The notes: a model not told the origin generated them from the letters alone. A stretch of 64,000 nt of DNA from Peromyscus leucopus (GCF_004664715.2 NC_051063.1:74282018-74346017), one strand, 5' to 3'; shown: positions 11,789-23,913, counted from the stretch's first letter. Numbers and translations are program-made.

Positions 11789-12573
11789 TTTAACAGATTT
11801 GGCGAACAGGTTCCTGAGAGTTCTGAAGTGGTGTCTCATCTGGAGGAAATGAGGCTGACAATGGTGTCTAGACCCCCTTTCAGCACACTGAGAATTTTTA
11901 TGAAGAAAACAGTGGCTCTTTCCCCCCATTTACAGAATGGCACAAATGGGATATAAAGTGATAAAGATGACTCTTCCAGCTGTCAGAGAAGCTAACGAAT
12001 AGGGCGGCTTTCTGGGCCATGCCGAGGGTCTGTTAGCAGAAATACAGGGAGGGAGCATTCCGCCCTAGATGGCGTAAACCAATGCCTACTGAGAGTTTCA
12101 CAGCCAGTTATGTCTGAGGGTCAGAGTTCACCGACAGGGATGCAGGGGCTCGGGAGGGCCACACCGTTTGTCTCACGTCAGCTAGCAGAGATGCTCTGGT
12201 ACGGAAATGATGCAAAGGGACCAGTCGTTCCGGTAAACAAAGGCCTTTCCCAGCACCTTCAGTCCCTACGGACTGTTAAGTAGACGTCAGTGTGGTATGT
12301 GTCCTTCTCTGTCCGTGAGGGGCTGGCTCCATGGCCGCCTACAGATACTCAAGTCTGCGCCTGCTCAAGCCCTTTACATGTAAACGTATCCTGTTTGCAT
12401 ATAAACTGCACATCGTCCAGTAAACTGTAAATAGCCTCTAAATTACTTGTGATACCTGAGACGCTGTAAAGAGTCACTCTCCTGCATGGTTTGGGGAAGA
12501 TGACCCAGCGCACAAAATATGTACACATTAAATGCAAATATAATTTTTTTTGCCAAATATCTTTCTCAGCTAG
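11786..12573. other. Intergenic, unique sequence
   Basis: No gene or repeat recognised. Confidence 0.5.
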
Positions 12574-12591
12574 TTGAATCTATGGACACAG

Positions 12592-12743
12592 AGCCAGGTG
12601 GTGATAGGGTACACCTTTAATCCCAGCACCCTGGGGGGCAGAGGCAGGTGGATCTCTGTGAATTCAAGGCCAGCCTGGTCTACAGAGTAAGTTCCAGGAC
12701 AGTCAGGACTACACAGAGAAACCCTGTCCCTAAAAAAAAGTGC
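12592..12743 (+). mobile_element. B1 SINE with 18-bp target duplication
   Basis: Forward B1 (CCTTTAATCCCAGCACC, GGCAGAGGCAGGTGGATC, AGAAACCCTGTC) ending in an A run. It is flanked by an 18-bp direct repeat with one mismatch, at 12574-12591 and 12744-12761, which indicates a fairly recent L1-driven insertion. Confidence 0.93.
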
Positions 12744-12761
12744 TTGAATCCATGGACACAG

Positions 12762-15195
12762 GACCTGGAGATCTGCAGAGCAGTTTGTACCTCACTTTAC
12801 ACATGGGTCTGTGGGAAGAAGGGTCAGACACAAAGTCCATTACGGCTAGATTCCAAATCCTAGGTTCATCCCCATTATAGTCAGCCAAAGATACAGCCAC
12901 TGGCAGCATCTCTAAAGTCAGCCCCTTCCCCATGACAGTGTTCTTGGCTGGGCTTCCAACACCATAGCATGTCTTGTTACCAGGGATCGCCTAGAGGTAT
13001 TCACGGGGTGTTCTTGTGTTTGAAAGCAGCTAACCCCTAAAAGACCATAGAGTTGCTAGGGCAGTGAGCACCCAGTGAATGTCTGCCAGAAAGCTCCTCC
13101 CCATGTAAGAGCCCCGAGTCATGATCCTGCAAACGGGGACCCACCAAAACTCAGAGTGACCTCTTGGACAGTGAAGGTAGTGGTCCCCATTTCTGGGCAG
13201 GATGACGGATCTGGAGAGAAGGCAGAATTGGAACGGTCAGTCTTGACGACTAATTTGGTGGGGTTTAGAGTCACCGTGGAAACAAGTATTTGTGCATAGT
13301 TGTGAGGGACTATCTAGACTGGATTAATTGAGGAAGGAAGACACACCCTACATGTGAGTATCACCATTCTATGGGCGGAGATCCTGGACCGAGTAAAAAA
13401 GAGAAACCAAGCTCTCTTCTTCCTGACGGAGCAAACCGACAGCTGTCTCTGGCCCCAGCCACCGTGACCCTCCTGACAGGATGGAGCCGAAGGAAACCTT
13501 TCCTTCCTTACGTTGCGTTTCTCAGGTAATTGATCATAGCAAGGAGATAGGCGATACTGGTTGTCTCCGTCCGGTTTGTTTCCACAAGAGCACAGCCCCG
13601 AGCAAGGCACTGACTGGCCTCCGTGATAGGAAGCCAGGAACCTCAGGCCTGGAGGCTGCAGTGCAGGTGGACCTCAGCCAGATATGCTAAGGGCAGAAAG
13701 CAGACTCCAGCTTAAGGCAAAGCTACAGAGGTTGTTCGAAACCTTGCTCGTCCAGGTGGAGAGATGGGGTCACCAGCAGGCCATGCGGAACAGTCTCCCG
13801 GGGGTAAAGCCACCCTATGGACAGAGAAGAAACCCGGGACTGCTGATGTTTGCCTTTCAGGCGGGATGCCAGCTCCAGACACTGAAGACAGTCCATCTCA
13901 GCTGGGATTGGGCAAGCACCTGGATTCTTCCTGCAGACACGCCTCCTCACCAATCACTGCATCAGCTGTACAGCAGGGACCACTGGAAGCCGGGAGCAGT
14001 GCGAGCATGATTATGCTCCTGCTATCCTGGAAAACCCTTCTCTTGTACCCAGTCAGGTCACCCAGAGCCCGTGTGTGGGCCTCCCTGTGCCCTTCCTTCT
14101 TCTGCCCACAGGTACGCCCACGGCCACACGGGGGCGCTAGCGTCCGCTGCTCATCTACCTCCCTGTGCAGAGCCCGAGGAACAAAGAGTCCCCAGACTCA
14201 GGCCTGAGGTCCGAAGTGTCCTTTACCCGGGGCCACCTGCCCTCTGGGTCCCAGAGCATCAGCTCAGAGAAGAAGTCGACTTTTGCTCAACGCTGTTCTT
14301 AGAAATCTGTGAAAGAAATCTCCCCTCCTTGGGGGCCCTTCTCCCCAACCTGGGGACAAAATACAAGTGCTCTGGGACTCTAAAAGGGTTACGGGGTTTG
14401 TGGTTTTACACGCCATCCTGCTCGGTATTCCCTGCCTCCTTCTCTGATTAGCAGGGTCCTGGCAGCAGCATTTCCCTCCCTTTTGGTTTATTAAGGCAAC
14501 TTCTTTACACAGTTGGACGAAATAGACACACACCCTCGAGAAATAGAATAACGAAACTGCAGAAATCGGCAGAAAAAGGAGGCACGCACCGAGGAAACTG
14601 GGTCACTGCAAACAAGGGGAAGGACACATAGCTCATTCAGTCTTGCCCTAAAATGGCTTTTCCTCCCTAGTTTCCAGGTGGACCTCACTGTGTGGAAAAT
14701 CTCATTGAAATATGCTTCCCGGGTCCCCCGTGAAGAGACCGGAAGGGGCTATGTTTCGGTCCCCATCAATCGGTGAGAATCTATTTGCAGGCACGTTAGC
14801 TACAAGCACAGCTCACTAAACTCTAGCACGCCCGACAGGCCAGGGCCAGTGAACCCCGAGAGGCAGAGGCTGTGCCTTTCCAGTTGAGATGGTCTAGCAC
14901 TGCCCACCCAGCTCCTTTCCCCAGGACCTGCTGGGCTTGCCCCAGGACCATGGCTGACTTGGCTCAGCAAGCCCCTCTCATTGGGTGCTCACAGCTGTGA
15001 ATTTCCGAGGATTGGAGGGAACAGTGAACCTCAGTGTGGGGAGCTGGAGGCCCATAGAAGGTCTCTCCGAGGGCCAGGGCTGACTCAAGGGGTGGGGAGG
15101 TAATGCAGGACACAGGTTCGTGGGGTCAGCAGCAAACACTGTATTTGCTGAAGGAAACCTCCCCAGTGTTTCTCCTATGCTGTTTCCATGCTAAG
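12762..15195. other. Intergenic, unique sequence
   Basis: No gene, RNA or clear repeat. Base composition is moderate, with scattered CpGs around 13,700-14,250. The open frames at 13684-14010 and 13764-14207 overlap in different frames and show no domain features. Confidence 0.45.
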
Positions 15196-15423
15196 CAGTG
15201 GAATGGTTCTCAACCCGTGGGCCGCGACCCCCTTAGAGGTAGAACAACCCTTTTGCAGGAGTCATCTAAGACCCTCGGAAAACACAGATCTTTGCATTAT
15301 GATGCACAACAGTAGCAAAAATCAGTTATGAGGTAGCAATGAAATAATCTTATGGTTGGGGGTCACAACAACATGAGGAACCATATTAAAGGGTTGAAGT
15401 GTTAGGAAGGGTGAGAACCACTG
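15196..15423. mobile_element. hAT-Charlie DNA transposon relic (URR1/MER5-like)
   Basis: The left end CAGTGGAATGGTTCTCAACC and right end GGTGAGAACCACTG form imperfect terminal inverted repeats of the Charlie type (consensus CAGTGGTTCTCAACC); the left copy has a small insertion. The interior phrases 'gaccctcggaaaacacaga' and 'TTATGGTTGGGGGTCAC' fit the non-autonomous rodent URR1-type family. A clear 8-bp target duplication is not visible. Confidence 0.75.
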
Positions 15424-15472
15424 TCCTGAGTCCCTACTGGTAATGCAAGATGCTCCTATCCAGGCCGTGGGA

Positions 15473-15640
15473 GCAGGCTAGATGGGCTTGGGTAGGAAGG
15501 AACAACTCCTGGAGAGTTGGAAGAAGAGGAGGAGGAGGAAGAGAAGGAGGAGGAGGAGGAGAAGCAGGCTAGATGGGCTTGAGTAGGAAGGAACAACTCC
15601 TGAAGAGTTGGAAGAAGAGGAGGAGGAGGAGAATATAAGC
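15473..15640. repeat. 91-bp tandem duplication with GA-rich tract
   Basis: The unit beginning GCAGGCTAGATGGGCTTG at 15473 recurs at 15564 (period 91). Each copy ends in a purine (GAGGAG)n tract, which gives lysine/glutamate or serine/leucine open frames without coding meaning. Confidence 0.9.
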
Positions 15641-18600
15641 AAAGGCTTAGCCCACACAGTCCAGCACAGTACCATGGAAGCAACAGCTTCTCACATCTTT
15701 TGTTCACCACGGCATGGCTTGGGGACTCTCAGAATGTGGCTAGTGCTACCAAATTGGAGCACAGGGCTCCAGGTGGGGATGTGTGGCAGGCAGGAACCAA
15801 AGGTAGAATTGGATATAATAGTGAATCTCTTCCTATTTGTTCAGCACTGGGGTACAATCCTATGCAAAACTTCTCTGCAGTCTGAGGAAGGGGTGCGGGG
15901 TGGACTGTTGTAGAGGAGGTGGTCCCTGTGTGCTGCGGGTGGGGATGGCGAGGGAAGGGCCCGGAGGCTTGCAGTCAAGAAATAGCATGCTGTCCACTGC
16001 TCTTAAATAGCAATGGGCCAGGATTAGAGTGGAGTTTTCTGGTGGAGGCTCATTGGGAGGAGGCAGGGGTCGCCAGCAGTACCGCAGACAGCCGTCGGTT
16101 CTTCCACGTAGACACTGAGTTCCTGCACTATAGCACGCCCTTGAGTGTCAGGTAAATGACAACCTCTCAGCTTCTTGGAACCTCAAGGTGTAAGCCAGTA
16201 GACCCACGGGAGATCATCCGAGAGCTTCTCCTGTAGGTTAGACGGGAGGCGTGCGTGCAGTGGGGGTTGGGGGCCGGCGGCAGCTCAACTGCGCTCATAG
16301 CAATGAGCACAGCACTACAGGGACCACAGTCCCCCCCTTTGGACAGCAGTGGGATGAAAACCAAGCCTGGGGTGCCTGGACCTAGTGCTGTCCATGCCGC
16401 TTGCCAACCACCAAGAGACCGACGGCAACATAGCCGACCGTGCGGCTGCTTTGGCTACGTAGCTAGCCAACTGGGTCCCTTCTCGTATTCAGGGAAGTAG
16501 ATGGCAGAGACTCATCCCTGTCCACTGGGCACAGGGCAGAAAGGGGCAGTGTTGACATGAAAGCCTACGCCACTGTCCACCTGTGGAGTTTCCTCTACTT
16601 GGTTTTTTTTTTTTTAATCATGAAATTATTCAAATATCCAGCCAAGGCGGAAGTGTGTACAACACCCGTTGTGTGGACTCCAGAGAGAAGAGGTACATGA
16701 TAACAGGTTTGCCGGAGCTGTGTATCTATGCTGTTTTTCCTTGCAGGGTGGCCCTCAGGGCCAACTGTATTCTCTAGTGTGCGGTCTACCAGCGCCATGC
16801 AGTCCTTTCCACATCCTCTAATAACTACTGCGCAGGAGCAGCAGGTATTGACCAGCACCGGGGTGCCTCACTCTCCGCCCCCACCCATGTTCTGTGTAAC
16901 CCAGGACACCACCGTGCCAAGGCTGACCTCTCATTGGGCTGTTCTGCTGGGGTGGGAGGGTCTACCAGCCGTGATGGCTCCAGAATACATTAATGGAGGT
17001 CCTTACTAATTATTAGTCATAGCACAATAATGACAGGACAGCCACAGCAGACTCAATCCCCTGATAGTCCTGGGCAGTGGGGATAGTAACCTGTCGGGTG
17101 GTTGGTGATTATCATAGAACACACACGGCCTCTCCCATGTGCTGACATTTCGGGAACCCCCTGGGAGTCCCCGGTGTTTGTCCCATCCTCCTCCATCCAT
17201 GTTTTTTTGGAATCCATGAGGCAGCAGTGACATGAGAGCCACTATTTCCCCTCCTTTGGGACAGAGAAAACAGATGACTCCGAGAACTGAAGTGACCGGC
17301 TCACGTTCACATATTTGGAGGAGCTAACAGTGGAAAGGGAGAATGCCACAAGGCCTTCCACCCTCAAAGAGCAAATTCCCTTGGCATCAAAGTGAGATAG
17401 TCCTTCTAGGAGGACATTATTCTTCTTTAGCTATTGTCTCATGTAGCCCAGGATGGCCCCAGGCGGTATCAATATGGGATCAATGTCTTTTGCTTTAGAG
17501 AGTGGGCTCTTCTCATCCTGGAGTAAGCTGCCTGGCTGTAGTCCTGGACCATGAGCTTGAACTCTAGCCATGCTTTGGACTTTATGGAGATGTCACTTAA
17601 AGACTAAGACCCATCATTTTGCATGTAGCCTGGCCCACACCGGCAGGGCTGGAGGGCCCTTCAATGTCACACAGCTTTTGTTCACCCAACTTTTCCACAG
17701 GGTGAAGAAAACACGACCCGTTAAAATACACGTTGTTAAAAGGCGACATCAAGATCTCAACAGAGAGAGGCCAAGCCTTCCGCCTTTCCTGTTCTCCTCT
17801 CACGGCGACCGGGCTAACCGCACAATTTGTTTTTTGAAATGTATAGCATGGCTGAGTTCTGGTGTCCCTGTTTCTCCTTCATTCCATTGATGGATCATTA
17901 CTGGAGGAGCAGGGGGGAGGGGCCGTCCTGAGGCCTTTTGGGGAAGAAGAAAAGGGTGACTACTCAAGACATTTTGTAAAAGGGGAAAATTGGGAAGAAA
18001 GGAGGCCCCGCAGGGGGTGGAGGGTGGAGAATGTGGCCTTGTCTGGGGTTTCTTTCAGCCGAAACCTGCCGCCCAGCCGCCTTCAGTTCCAACTGTCACC
18101 TTCGGTTCTTGCTGCCTTTTCTGCCCTCGCCCCCAGAACCTCAACAGATTGGGGCTTATTTACCTATTCACACTCAGCCGTGGAAACTCATTAATAGGCT
18201 TATTAGTAACAGCATTCACGGGAGGCCATTGACAAAAGGGGTTCCAGCCACTTGAAGAAGGGAGAGAGGAGAAAACCTGCAAAGAGATTATTTTCTCATT
18301 CAGAAGCCTGGCTGGGGCAAAAGCTTCCCTGGACCCTTGAGGTCACTTGAAGTCTAAATATGATGCAAAATTGATTTCTTCCAAAAATTCCAAGCATACT
18401 TAATTTTTTTTTTTTTTTTTTTTTTTTAAACTTAAGAATTTCCTACTGTGGATTTGTGGGCTTTGCTCACTTGAAAAAAAAAAAAAAAAAAGAGTGCTCT
18501 TTGGTAATCAGGGACTTTGGATGGATGGCTACCTTTTCATCTCCGTAAAGAAGAAATTCTGCACACTGCCTCTGACGTTAAAGAAGGTGTTTTTGTTTTC

Positions 18601-19435
18601 AGCGGAAGGCTTCCCTCCCATTCAGCATCCATAAAGCTATGGATGAATGGGGGACAGGGACAGCGGCTTCCTGGGCCATTAATTTATGTGAGAATGTGCT
18701 AACCTCATTTTCAATGGCTGGTGGACCCGCTGCAGTATGGGAAAGGGCCCTCTGTGCCCTGAGACACGGAGTTTCCCATCAGTAGGGAACATAGAGATAG
18801 AAGTACCAGCTTGGAGCAGGACCATGGCCTCCAGTTTGTGATTCCAGGCCAGAGAATGAACACACATTGGCACGGCCAGTGAATGGCCCAGTGTCACCTG
18901 GCTGAGGTGTTCTGATCCAGGCCAGAGGACTCATCCAAAACACGTCCCTCCCCACTAAACATATAGACGGATCATTTTGTTTGGGGATCGGGTTGTTATT
19001 TTGTTGCATTTCCAAACTCTATAATTTCATAGCTATTTGCCTGGGGCATAGAAAATGGATTTGTTACTCCTAGCTTTTCAGTGATTTGCATAAAAGTTTC
19101 CCAGGCTACTCTGTGAATAAAAATGGTCTTCTAATCAAGCAGGGCCTGAGGAACCCATGTGTGTACATGGTATAAAGTCCAAGTGTTAGGTGCCACACTC
19201 TTCCAAACCTGCTGTCACAGGTGGGCTTTACTATCTGGCTCTGTCTGTCTTCAGGCACCAGAGGAGTCCTTTTGAGCTTAGTGGCCTTTTTGAGTCAGGA
19301 TCTCAAGTAGCCCAGGCTGGAAATAAACTCGACATATACCCAAGACTGGCTACAAATGCCCCAACTTTTCTCTATCTGGTGAGTTCTGGGAATACAGTCA
19401 TGTGGTACTATATTTGGCTCAATAATTATGACTTT
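15641..19435. other. Intergenic, mostly unique sequence
   Basis: No gene supported. Minor items are a poly(T) at 16605-16616, a weak B1-like patch near 17,440-17,560, a repeat-free AT-rich block at about 18,120-18,390, and the poly(T)/poly(A) pair at 18,402-18,491. Confidence 0.45.
18402..18491. repeat. Poly(T) / poly(A) inverted pair
   Basis: A run of about 26 T (18402-18427) is followed, about 45 bases later, by a run of about 18 A (18474-18491). They could pair into an A:T hairpin. No SINE body adjoins either run. Confidence 0.85.
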
Positions 19436-19575
19436 AAGTTATTTATTTAGACAAAATGTAGCTCAGTAGACCAGACTGGCTTCAAACTTACTATGTGGAC
19501 CAAGTTGGCCCCAAACTCATGGCAATCCTCCTGCTCCACACTTCTGAGTGCTAGGATTACGATTTATGTGGTCTT
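19436..19575 (-). mobile_element. Diverged B1-like SINE
   Basis: Reverse-complement B1 signature phrases (TAGCTCAGTAGACCAGACTGGC, GTGCTAGGATTACG) with many substitutions. An old copy. Confidence 0.6.
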
Positions 19576-19939
19576 GAATTTAAGCACTGTTGCTCAAGGG
19601 TTGGATGAGTGAGAAGGTATATTGAAAGATAAATGACCCAAGAGAGTCTAGTGGAAGAGACAAATGGGAGACGCCAATCATTTATAGCCTGGCCTGACAT
19701 CTGGTAAAGGAATCCTGCTTTGCAACTGAAGAACATAGATTCAGAGAGAAGAATCCAGTTTGCTCAAGCTCAGGTGACTCTTTTTGATAGAACTGAGTAT
19801 GTAAGTTCCTTTCTCTCTTTTTCTTTTTGGGCTGGAGATCAAACACGGGTCCTTGTACATGCTCGGCAAGTGATTTACCACTCTCCACCATCTCCAAGCT
19901 CTCTAGACTCTTGAATTTCCTCTCTTTTCTCTCTCTCTT

Positions 19940-20147
19940 TCATTTTATTTGATGGGTACGGATGTAACCTGCATGTCTGTCTGCACACCACGCATGCAGT
20001 ACCCGCAGAGGCCAGAAGAGGGCTTCCGACCCCTGGAACTGGAGTTTGAGGTTGTTGTCAGGCAGTCTGTGGGTGCCGGGAATTGAACTAGGGTCTCTTG
20101 AAGAACAAGCAGGCAGTGCTCTTAACCACTGAGCTCTCTCTCCAGTC
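19940..20147 (-). mobile_element. B2/B3 SINE
   Basis: Reverse-complement B2-type sequence with GCAGAGGCCAGAAGAGGGC, GGGAATTGAACTAGGGTC and a CTCTTAACCACTGAGC end. Confidence 0.88.
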
Positions 20148-20164
20148 TCTCTCTTTTTCCTTTA

Positions 20165-20385
20165 AAGATTTAGTTTTATTTTATTTTATTTTTTTTTAAT
20201 GTGTCCGTTTCTTTGGGTGGGGTATGTGCTCATGAGCGTAGTTTCCTAAAGAGGCCAGAGGCTTTGGATACCCTTGAAGCTGGAGTTACAGGCTGTTGTG
20301 AGGGCCTGAGAGAATGCTGGAAATTGGATTCTGGCACTCTGGAAGAGCAGGAAGCATTCTAAACTGCCAAGCCATCTCTCCAGCC
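20165..20385 (-). mobile_element. B2/B3 SINE
   Basis: A second reverse-complement B2-type copy close to the first. It has a T-rich start (20165-20199), GGCCAGAGGC, CTGGAGTTACAGGC and CCATCTCTCCAGCC at its end. It is the last recognisable transposon before the Fgfr2 promoter. Confidence 0.87.
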
Positions 20386-20860
20386 AAATCTCCTTTGGAT
20401 TTCTTTATGCTAATCTACATTGATACTATTAAACGAGGTATTTTCTGTCGGAGATTCTGGCTTTTTCGAAGACAGCCACATCAACAACAGCCAGCTGTGT
20501 TAACCTGCCCGCTCTCCAGTTTCCTTCTCAGAATCTGGGTATGTTGCTCTGCAGGCAAGTGTGCGAATTAAGTACAGTTACCTATTCACAAGTCCCCTTC
20601 TTAAAAGAGGACTTCCCAAAGACACGCCCCCCACTCCCTTCTATTGTTTAGAAGGACAAGATTAGGCTAACATCTCCCACGAATATTAGTTGCTTCCACC
20701 TTCAAAGCTCCCGCGGCGTGAAATGTCCAGCCCCAGTACCCTGCAAACATATTCTCAGATGTCTGAAGGTGCACAGCCTTCTGTTACTTGTTTCCTAACT
20801 TGACCCGAAACAACGAAACCCATCCACTCTGTACACCGAAGCTGGCTAGGGAAGGGGACA
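20386..20860. other. Proximal upstream sequence of Fgfr2
   Basis: No gene or repeat. Repeat insertions stop at 20,385 and CpG density rises toward the island, so this stretch is likely proximal regulatory DNA. Confidence 0.5.
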
Positions 20861-21031
20861 GCGGCGACCCAGGGCGTACCATCCGATCGATCACTAGTCA
20901 GGTTCTGAGAGATCATCTTCGCACCCCTAAGGGCAACGCGGCAGGGCCCCTAGCCTCCCGGGCGGGTGTCTCTTGGCGGCGGCTAGGCGTCGGGAACAGC
21001 GCGGGGCTCAGGACTGCCCCAGCGCGCGGCG

Positions 21032-21040
21032 CTGATTGGC
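21032..21040 (-). promoter_or_regulatory. Inverted CCAAT (NF-Y-type) box
   Basis: TGATTGGCA, the reverse complement of a CCAAT box, lies about 70 bases upstream of the likely start of exon 1. That is the usual spacing for NF-Y in CpG-island promoters. Functional use is inferred. Confidence 0.5.
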
Positions 21041-21104
21041 AGAGCGGGCGCCGCCGTCCAGGAAACGGCTCGGGTTTCAGCGGGGGGCGTGACCCTCCCG
21101 AGGA

Positions 21105-21584
21105 GGCTGCGGCGGCGGCGCGGGCGGCGCGGGGAGAGCGCCGGGAGAGGCGAGCGGCGGCGGCGGGCGCGGAACGGGCGCACGAACGATCGGGTGCGCG
21201 GCCGCACGAGCTCCGGCGCCGGGGCTGCCTGCGCGTCCCTGGCCCGGCGTGGCGACTGCTCTCCGGGCTGGCGGGGGCCGGGCGCGAGCCCCCGGGCCTC
21301 AGCGTTCCTGCGTGTTCGCCACTCGCCAGCAAAGTTTGGAGTAGGCAACGCCAAACCCCAGTCCTTTCTTCTTCTCGCTGCCCAGATCCGAGGGCAGCTC
21401 TGGCGTCATGTCCTCGCTGTTCTGCGATCCGGGGCGTGCGTGAAGCCTCGGAACCTTGGCGCCGGCTGCAAACCAAGGGATCTTTTTCTTTTTGGAGTTT
21501 TCCTCCGAGCTTATCGTCTGCTCCATCCCGACCCACTCCGGGCTCCAGCACAGCACCGAGCGCGGAGGAGCGCTGCCGTTCAAG
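21105..21584 (+). other. Fgfr2: Fgfr2 exon 1 (non-coding 5' UTR)
   Basis: The segment matches the human FGFR2 first exon as I remember it, including GCGACTGCTCTCCGGGCTGG and GCAAAGTTTGG. It ends in ...CGTTCAAG followed by a splice donor GTAATC at 21585. The 3' end is firm because of the donor and the remembered human boundary. The 5' end is approximate because CpG-island promoters start at several sites. The exon is entirely untranslated and contains one ATG (21408), which opens an 11-codon upstream frame. It is spliced to exon 2 at 25292. Alternative first exons cannot be excluded. Confidence 0.8.
21408..21443 (+). other. Upstream ORF in exon 1 (11 codons)
   Basis: This is the only ATG in exon 1. 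It has G at -3 and T at +4, a moderate context, and is followed by ten codons and TGA at 21441-21443. From memory the human exon 1 has an upstream frame at the same position and of similar length; this was not aligned. Confidence 0.6.
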
Positions 21585-23879
21585 GTAATCGCCGTGCCGA
21601 ACGCCTCCGGGAGCTTCGCCAGCCGGGAAAGTGGGCGCCGTAGGAGGACCCGGGGCGCAGGATCCTCAGGAGGAGGGCGCCGGGGAAACGATTTGGGGGC
21701 GCGCCCTGTCGGTCTCTGGCTGGATTGGTGGTGGGAGAGTGGATGCATGTGGACGGCTGGCTTTGGGGGAGTTCTTTCAGCACCTCCATCCAGATGCTGA
21801 CATCTGTGTCTGCCGCCGGCACCCTGTCAGACTCCGGCGGGCAATCCTGCCGACTGGGCGCGTTCCTCTGAGCTCAGAGCCGGCGCGCCATGGGGCCGCC
21901 TGCCAGTGGCACAGCCCAAAGGCGGGGGCTCGGGAAGGGCATCTTCGGGGTGCCTGGGCTCTGGGAGCTCCAACCCGGTACTATACAGGCCGTTGGGAGA
22001 GGTTCTTTCCTGGAAAGAAACTGCTGGAGTGTGTCGGGTGACATCCCTCAAGGGATGGAGATGCCCGGGTGGCACCTTTCGGGAGGCAGTGGCTCGGGTC
22101 CCGGATTCCAGTGCCGGGCGTCTCTCGCCCGCCACAGCGGTTGGCGCAGGAGGGATCGCCGCGCGCCTGGGGCTAGGGGGCGAACTGGACCGACTTTTCC
22201 TAGTTCTCCTAGCTGCTCCGACCACAGCCGCGCCGAGATGTCGAAAGCGCAGGCGAGTTCTAACTTGCGCGCTCATTCTTTCAGCGCGGGGGAATCCGCC
22301 GAGGGCCCTGCGTGGCGCTGGCTTCCACTGTCGCAGCCAGGGAGCAGGCTCGGGAGGCCGGCCCCAGGCGCGGAGCCTCCTCCGCGCCCCTGCAAACTTC
22401 CCAAGACCTTCTTTCCTCACCCCCCCAGTTCAATAAAACCTACCCTTAAAGGCAGACTTGCTTTAAAACTCAGGGCACCCATTATGTGTTTGGTGTGAAA
22501 TGCTATCAACATTTAAAACTCTATTGTCCCAGGCGTCCCAAATCCCTGTAAATCTTCCACCAGCTTCGACTCATTTTCATCTGAAAAGCCTGTTTAGTTT
22601 GAATAGAAAAGCAATCAGGCGCCCCTCTCCCTCTCGTTGGAATGTCAATTAAAATGCAGATTTCTCAGAGCTCTTTAGCGCCCCAAGAAGAAGGACAAAA
22701 CTGGATATTTCAGGCTGACAAATGAAAGAAATACTACAATGAAGTGGGGTGGTGATGTGCACCCCAAGCTGCTCAAAGTACCCAATGAAACAGGAGGGCA
22801 GGGGATTGTGATCTTACGGCAGCTTGCATTTTGGGGATTTCGTTGTGTTTAAGGCTCCCCTCCCCCAGCCCGTGACAGCTCCCTTCCCTGTTCAGCCACG
22901 GCGAGAAGTAAGGAAGCCTTGAGCCAGGACTGAGGTCTACATTTAGTATTAGCCTGGTAGTGCTGACTCCTGCCATGAGAAATCTACTTGGGAACAAAAT
23001 GCCAGTTGCTCAGCCCGCTTAGGCATCCTGGGACTGAGAGCCCCTTTAAGGTAGCAGCCCCCCGGCCCCCTCCACTGGACCTCAATTAGCCTGCTTTCTT
23101 GAGGATGGAGAAGAGTGTGCAAAGTTGTATAGCACTGCGCAAACTCACCAGACAGGCCCTTTCTGCCGGTCACTTTGCCTGTCTTTGGAGGCAGACTTGC
23201 GCGGGGGTGACCCTCAGGGGCGGGTGGTCGTGAAGAGCCATCCGTCAGAGCGAGGGTGAGGACTCCTCCCTAGTAGACTGAGAAGAGAGTTCCCTTTCAG
23301 GGGGAAAAATAAACACGCTGGGGCTTTCACTGGGGCTCAGCCTCCAGGAAGGATTATGGTATTGAAGGCAGGAAGCTGGGATTGTGGCCGCCAGCAGCAT
23401 GCTGGGCCTGTGTTCCCAACACCGAGCCTTGGGACCTAATTATCCTGCCTAGGAGGTCGCTCAGCACTTTTGTCCACTCCGGTGAGGAGCTGCGCAGACC
23501 TGCTGCCTTCCTTCTCGCCTTACAGAGGTTTGAGGAGGGGGCTGCTGTAGGGCCTGGGCCTGCGAAGAACCAACGTGCAAGTTGAGTCAGCCCCGGGCAC
23601 TGGCCATCTTCCTCCTCCAGCTGAGGCATTCCTGGGTAGGGGTTGTGGGGAAGCAGCAACACCTACTAGGATCTGAGATTGTTTGTAAAGTGCTTGAGAG
23701 GTGGAGAATTTCCCTGAATTCTGGAAGTTCTTAGTAAACCAATGAGAATGTTTGTGGACTTTGCTCTGACAGGTATGTAGAAATAGACAGGGAATTATCT
23801 TTTGGGACTCTTGACTTTAAGAAACAAAAGAGTTGGGGAGAAAAATCCTTCAAGGCATCTAAAACAACGCTGGGCACCT

Positions 23880-23913
<34 letters not shown>

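Larger units (their letters stand above)
20860..22420. promoter_or_regulatory. Fgfr2: CpG island promoter of Fgfr2
   Basis: CpG dinucleotides become dense from about 20,860 and stay dense to about 22,420, whereas CpG is rare on either side. The island covers the region just upstream of exon 1, all of exon 1 and the first 0.8 kb of intron 1. No TATA box is evident at the expected place, which fits a CpG-island promoter with dispersed start sites. GC-rich Sp1-like boxes occur, for example GGGGGGCGTG at about 21,081-21,090. Long open frames on both strands are a by-product of high GC. Confidence 0.88.

Noticed and set aside
13684..14451. Overlapping open frames of 108-147 residues
   Set aside because: They lie in different frames of the same sequence with no protein similarity I recognise and no consistent splice signals.
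20788..22498. Several long overlapping open frames on both strands (up to 266 residues)
   Set aside because: All lie in the CpG island, where high GC removes stop codons. They are Arg/Ala/Gly/Pro-rich, overlap in several frames and match no family I recognise.
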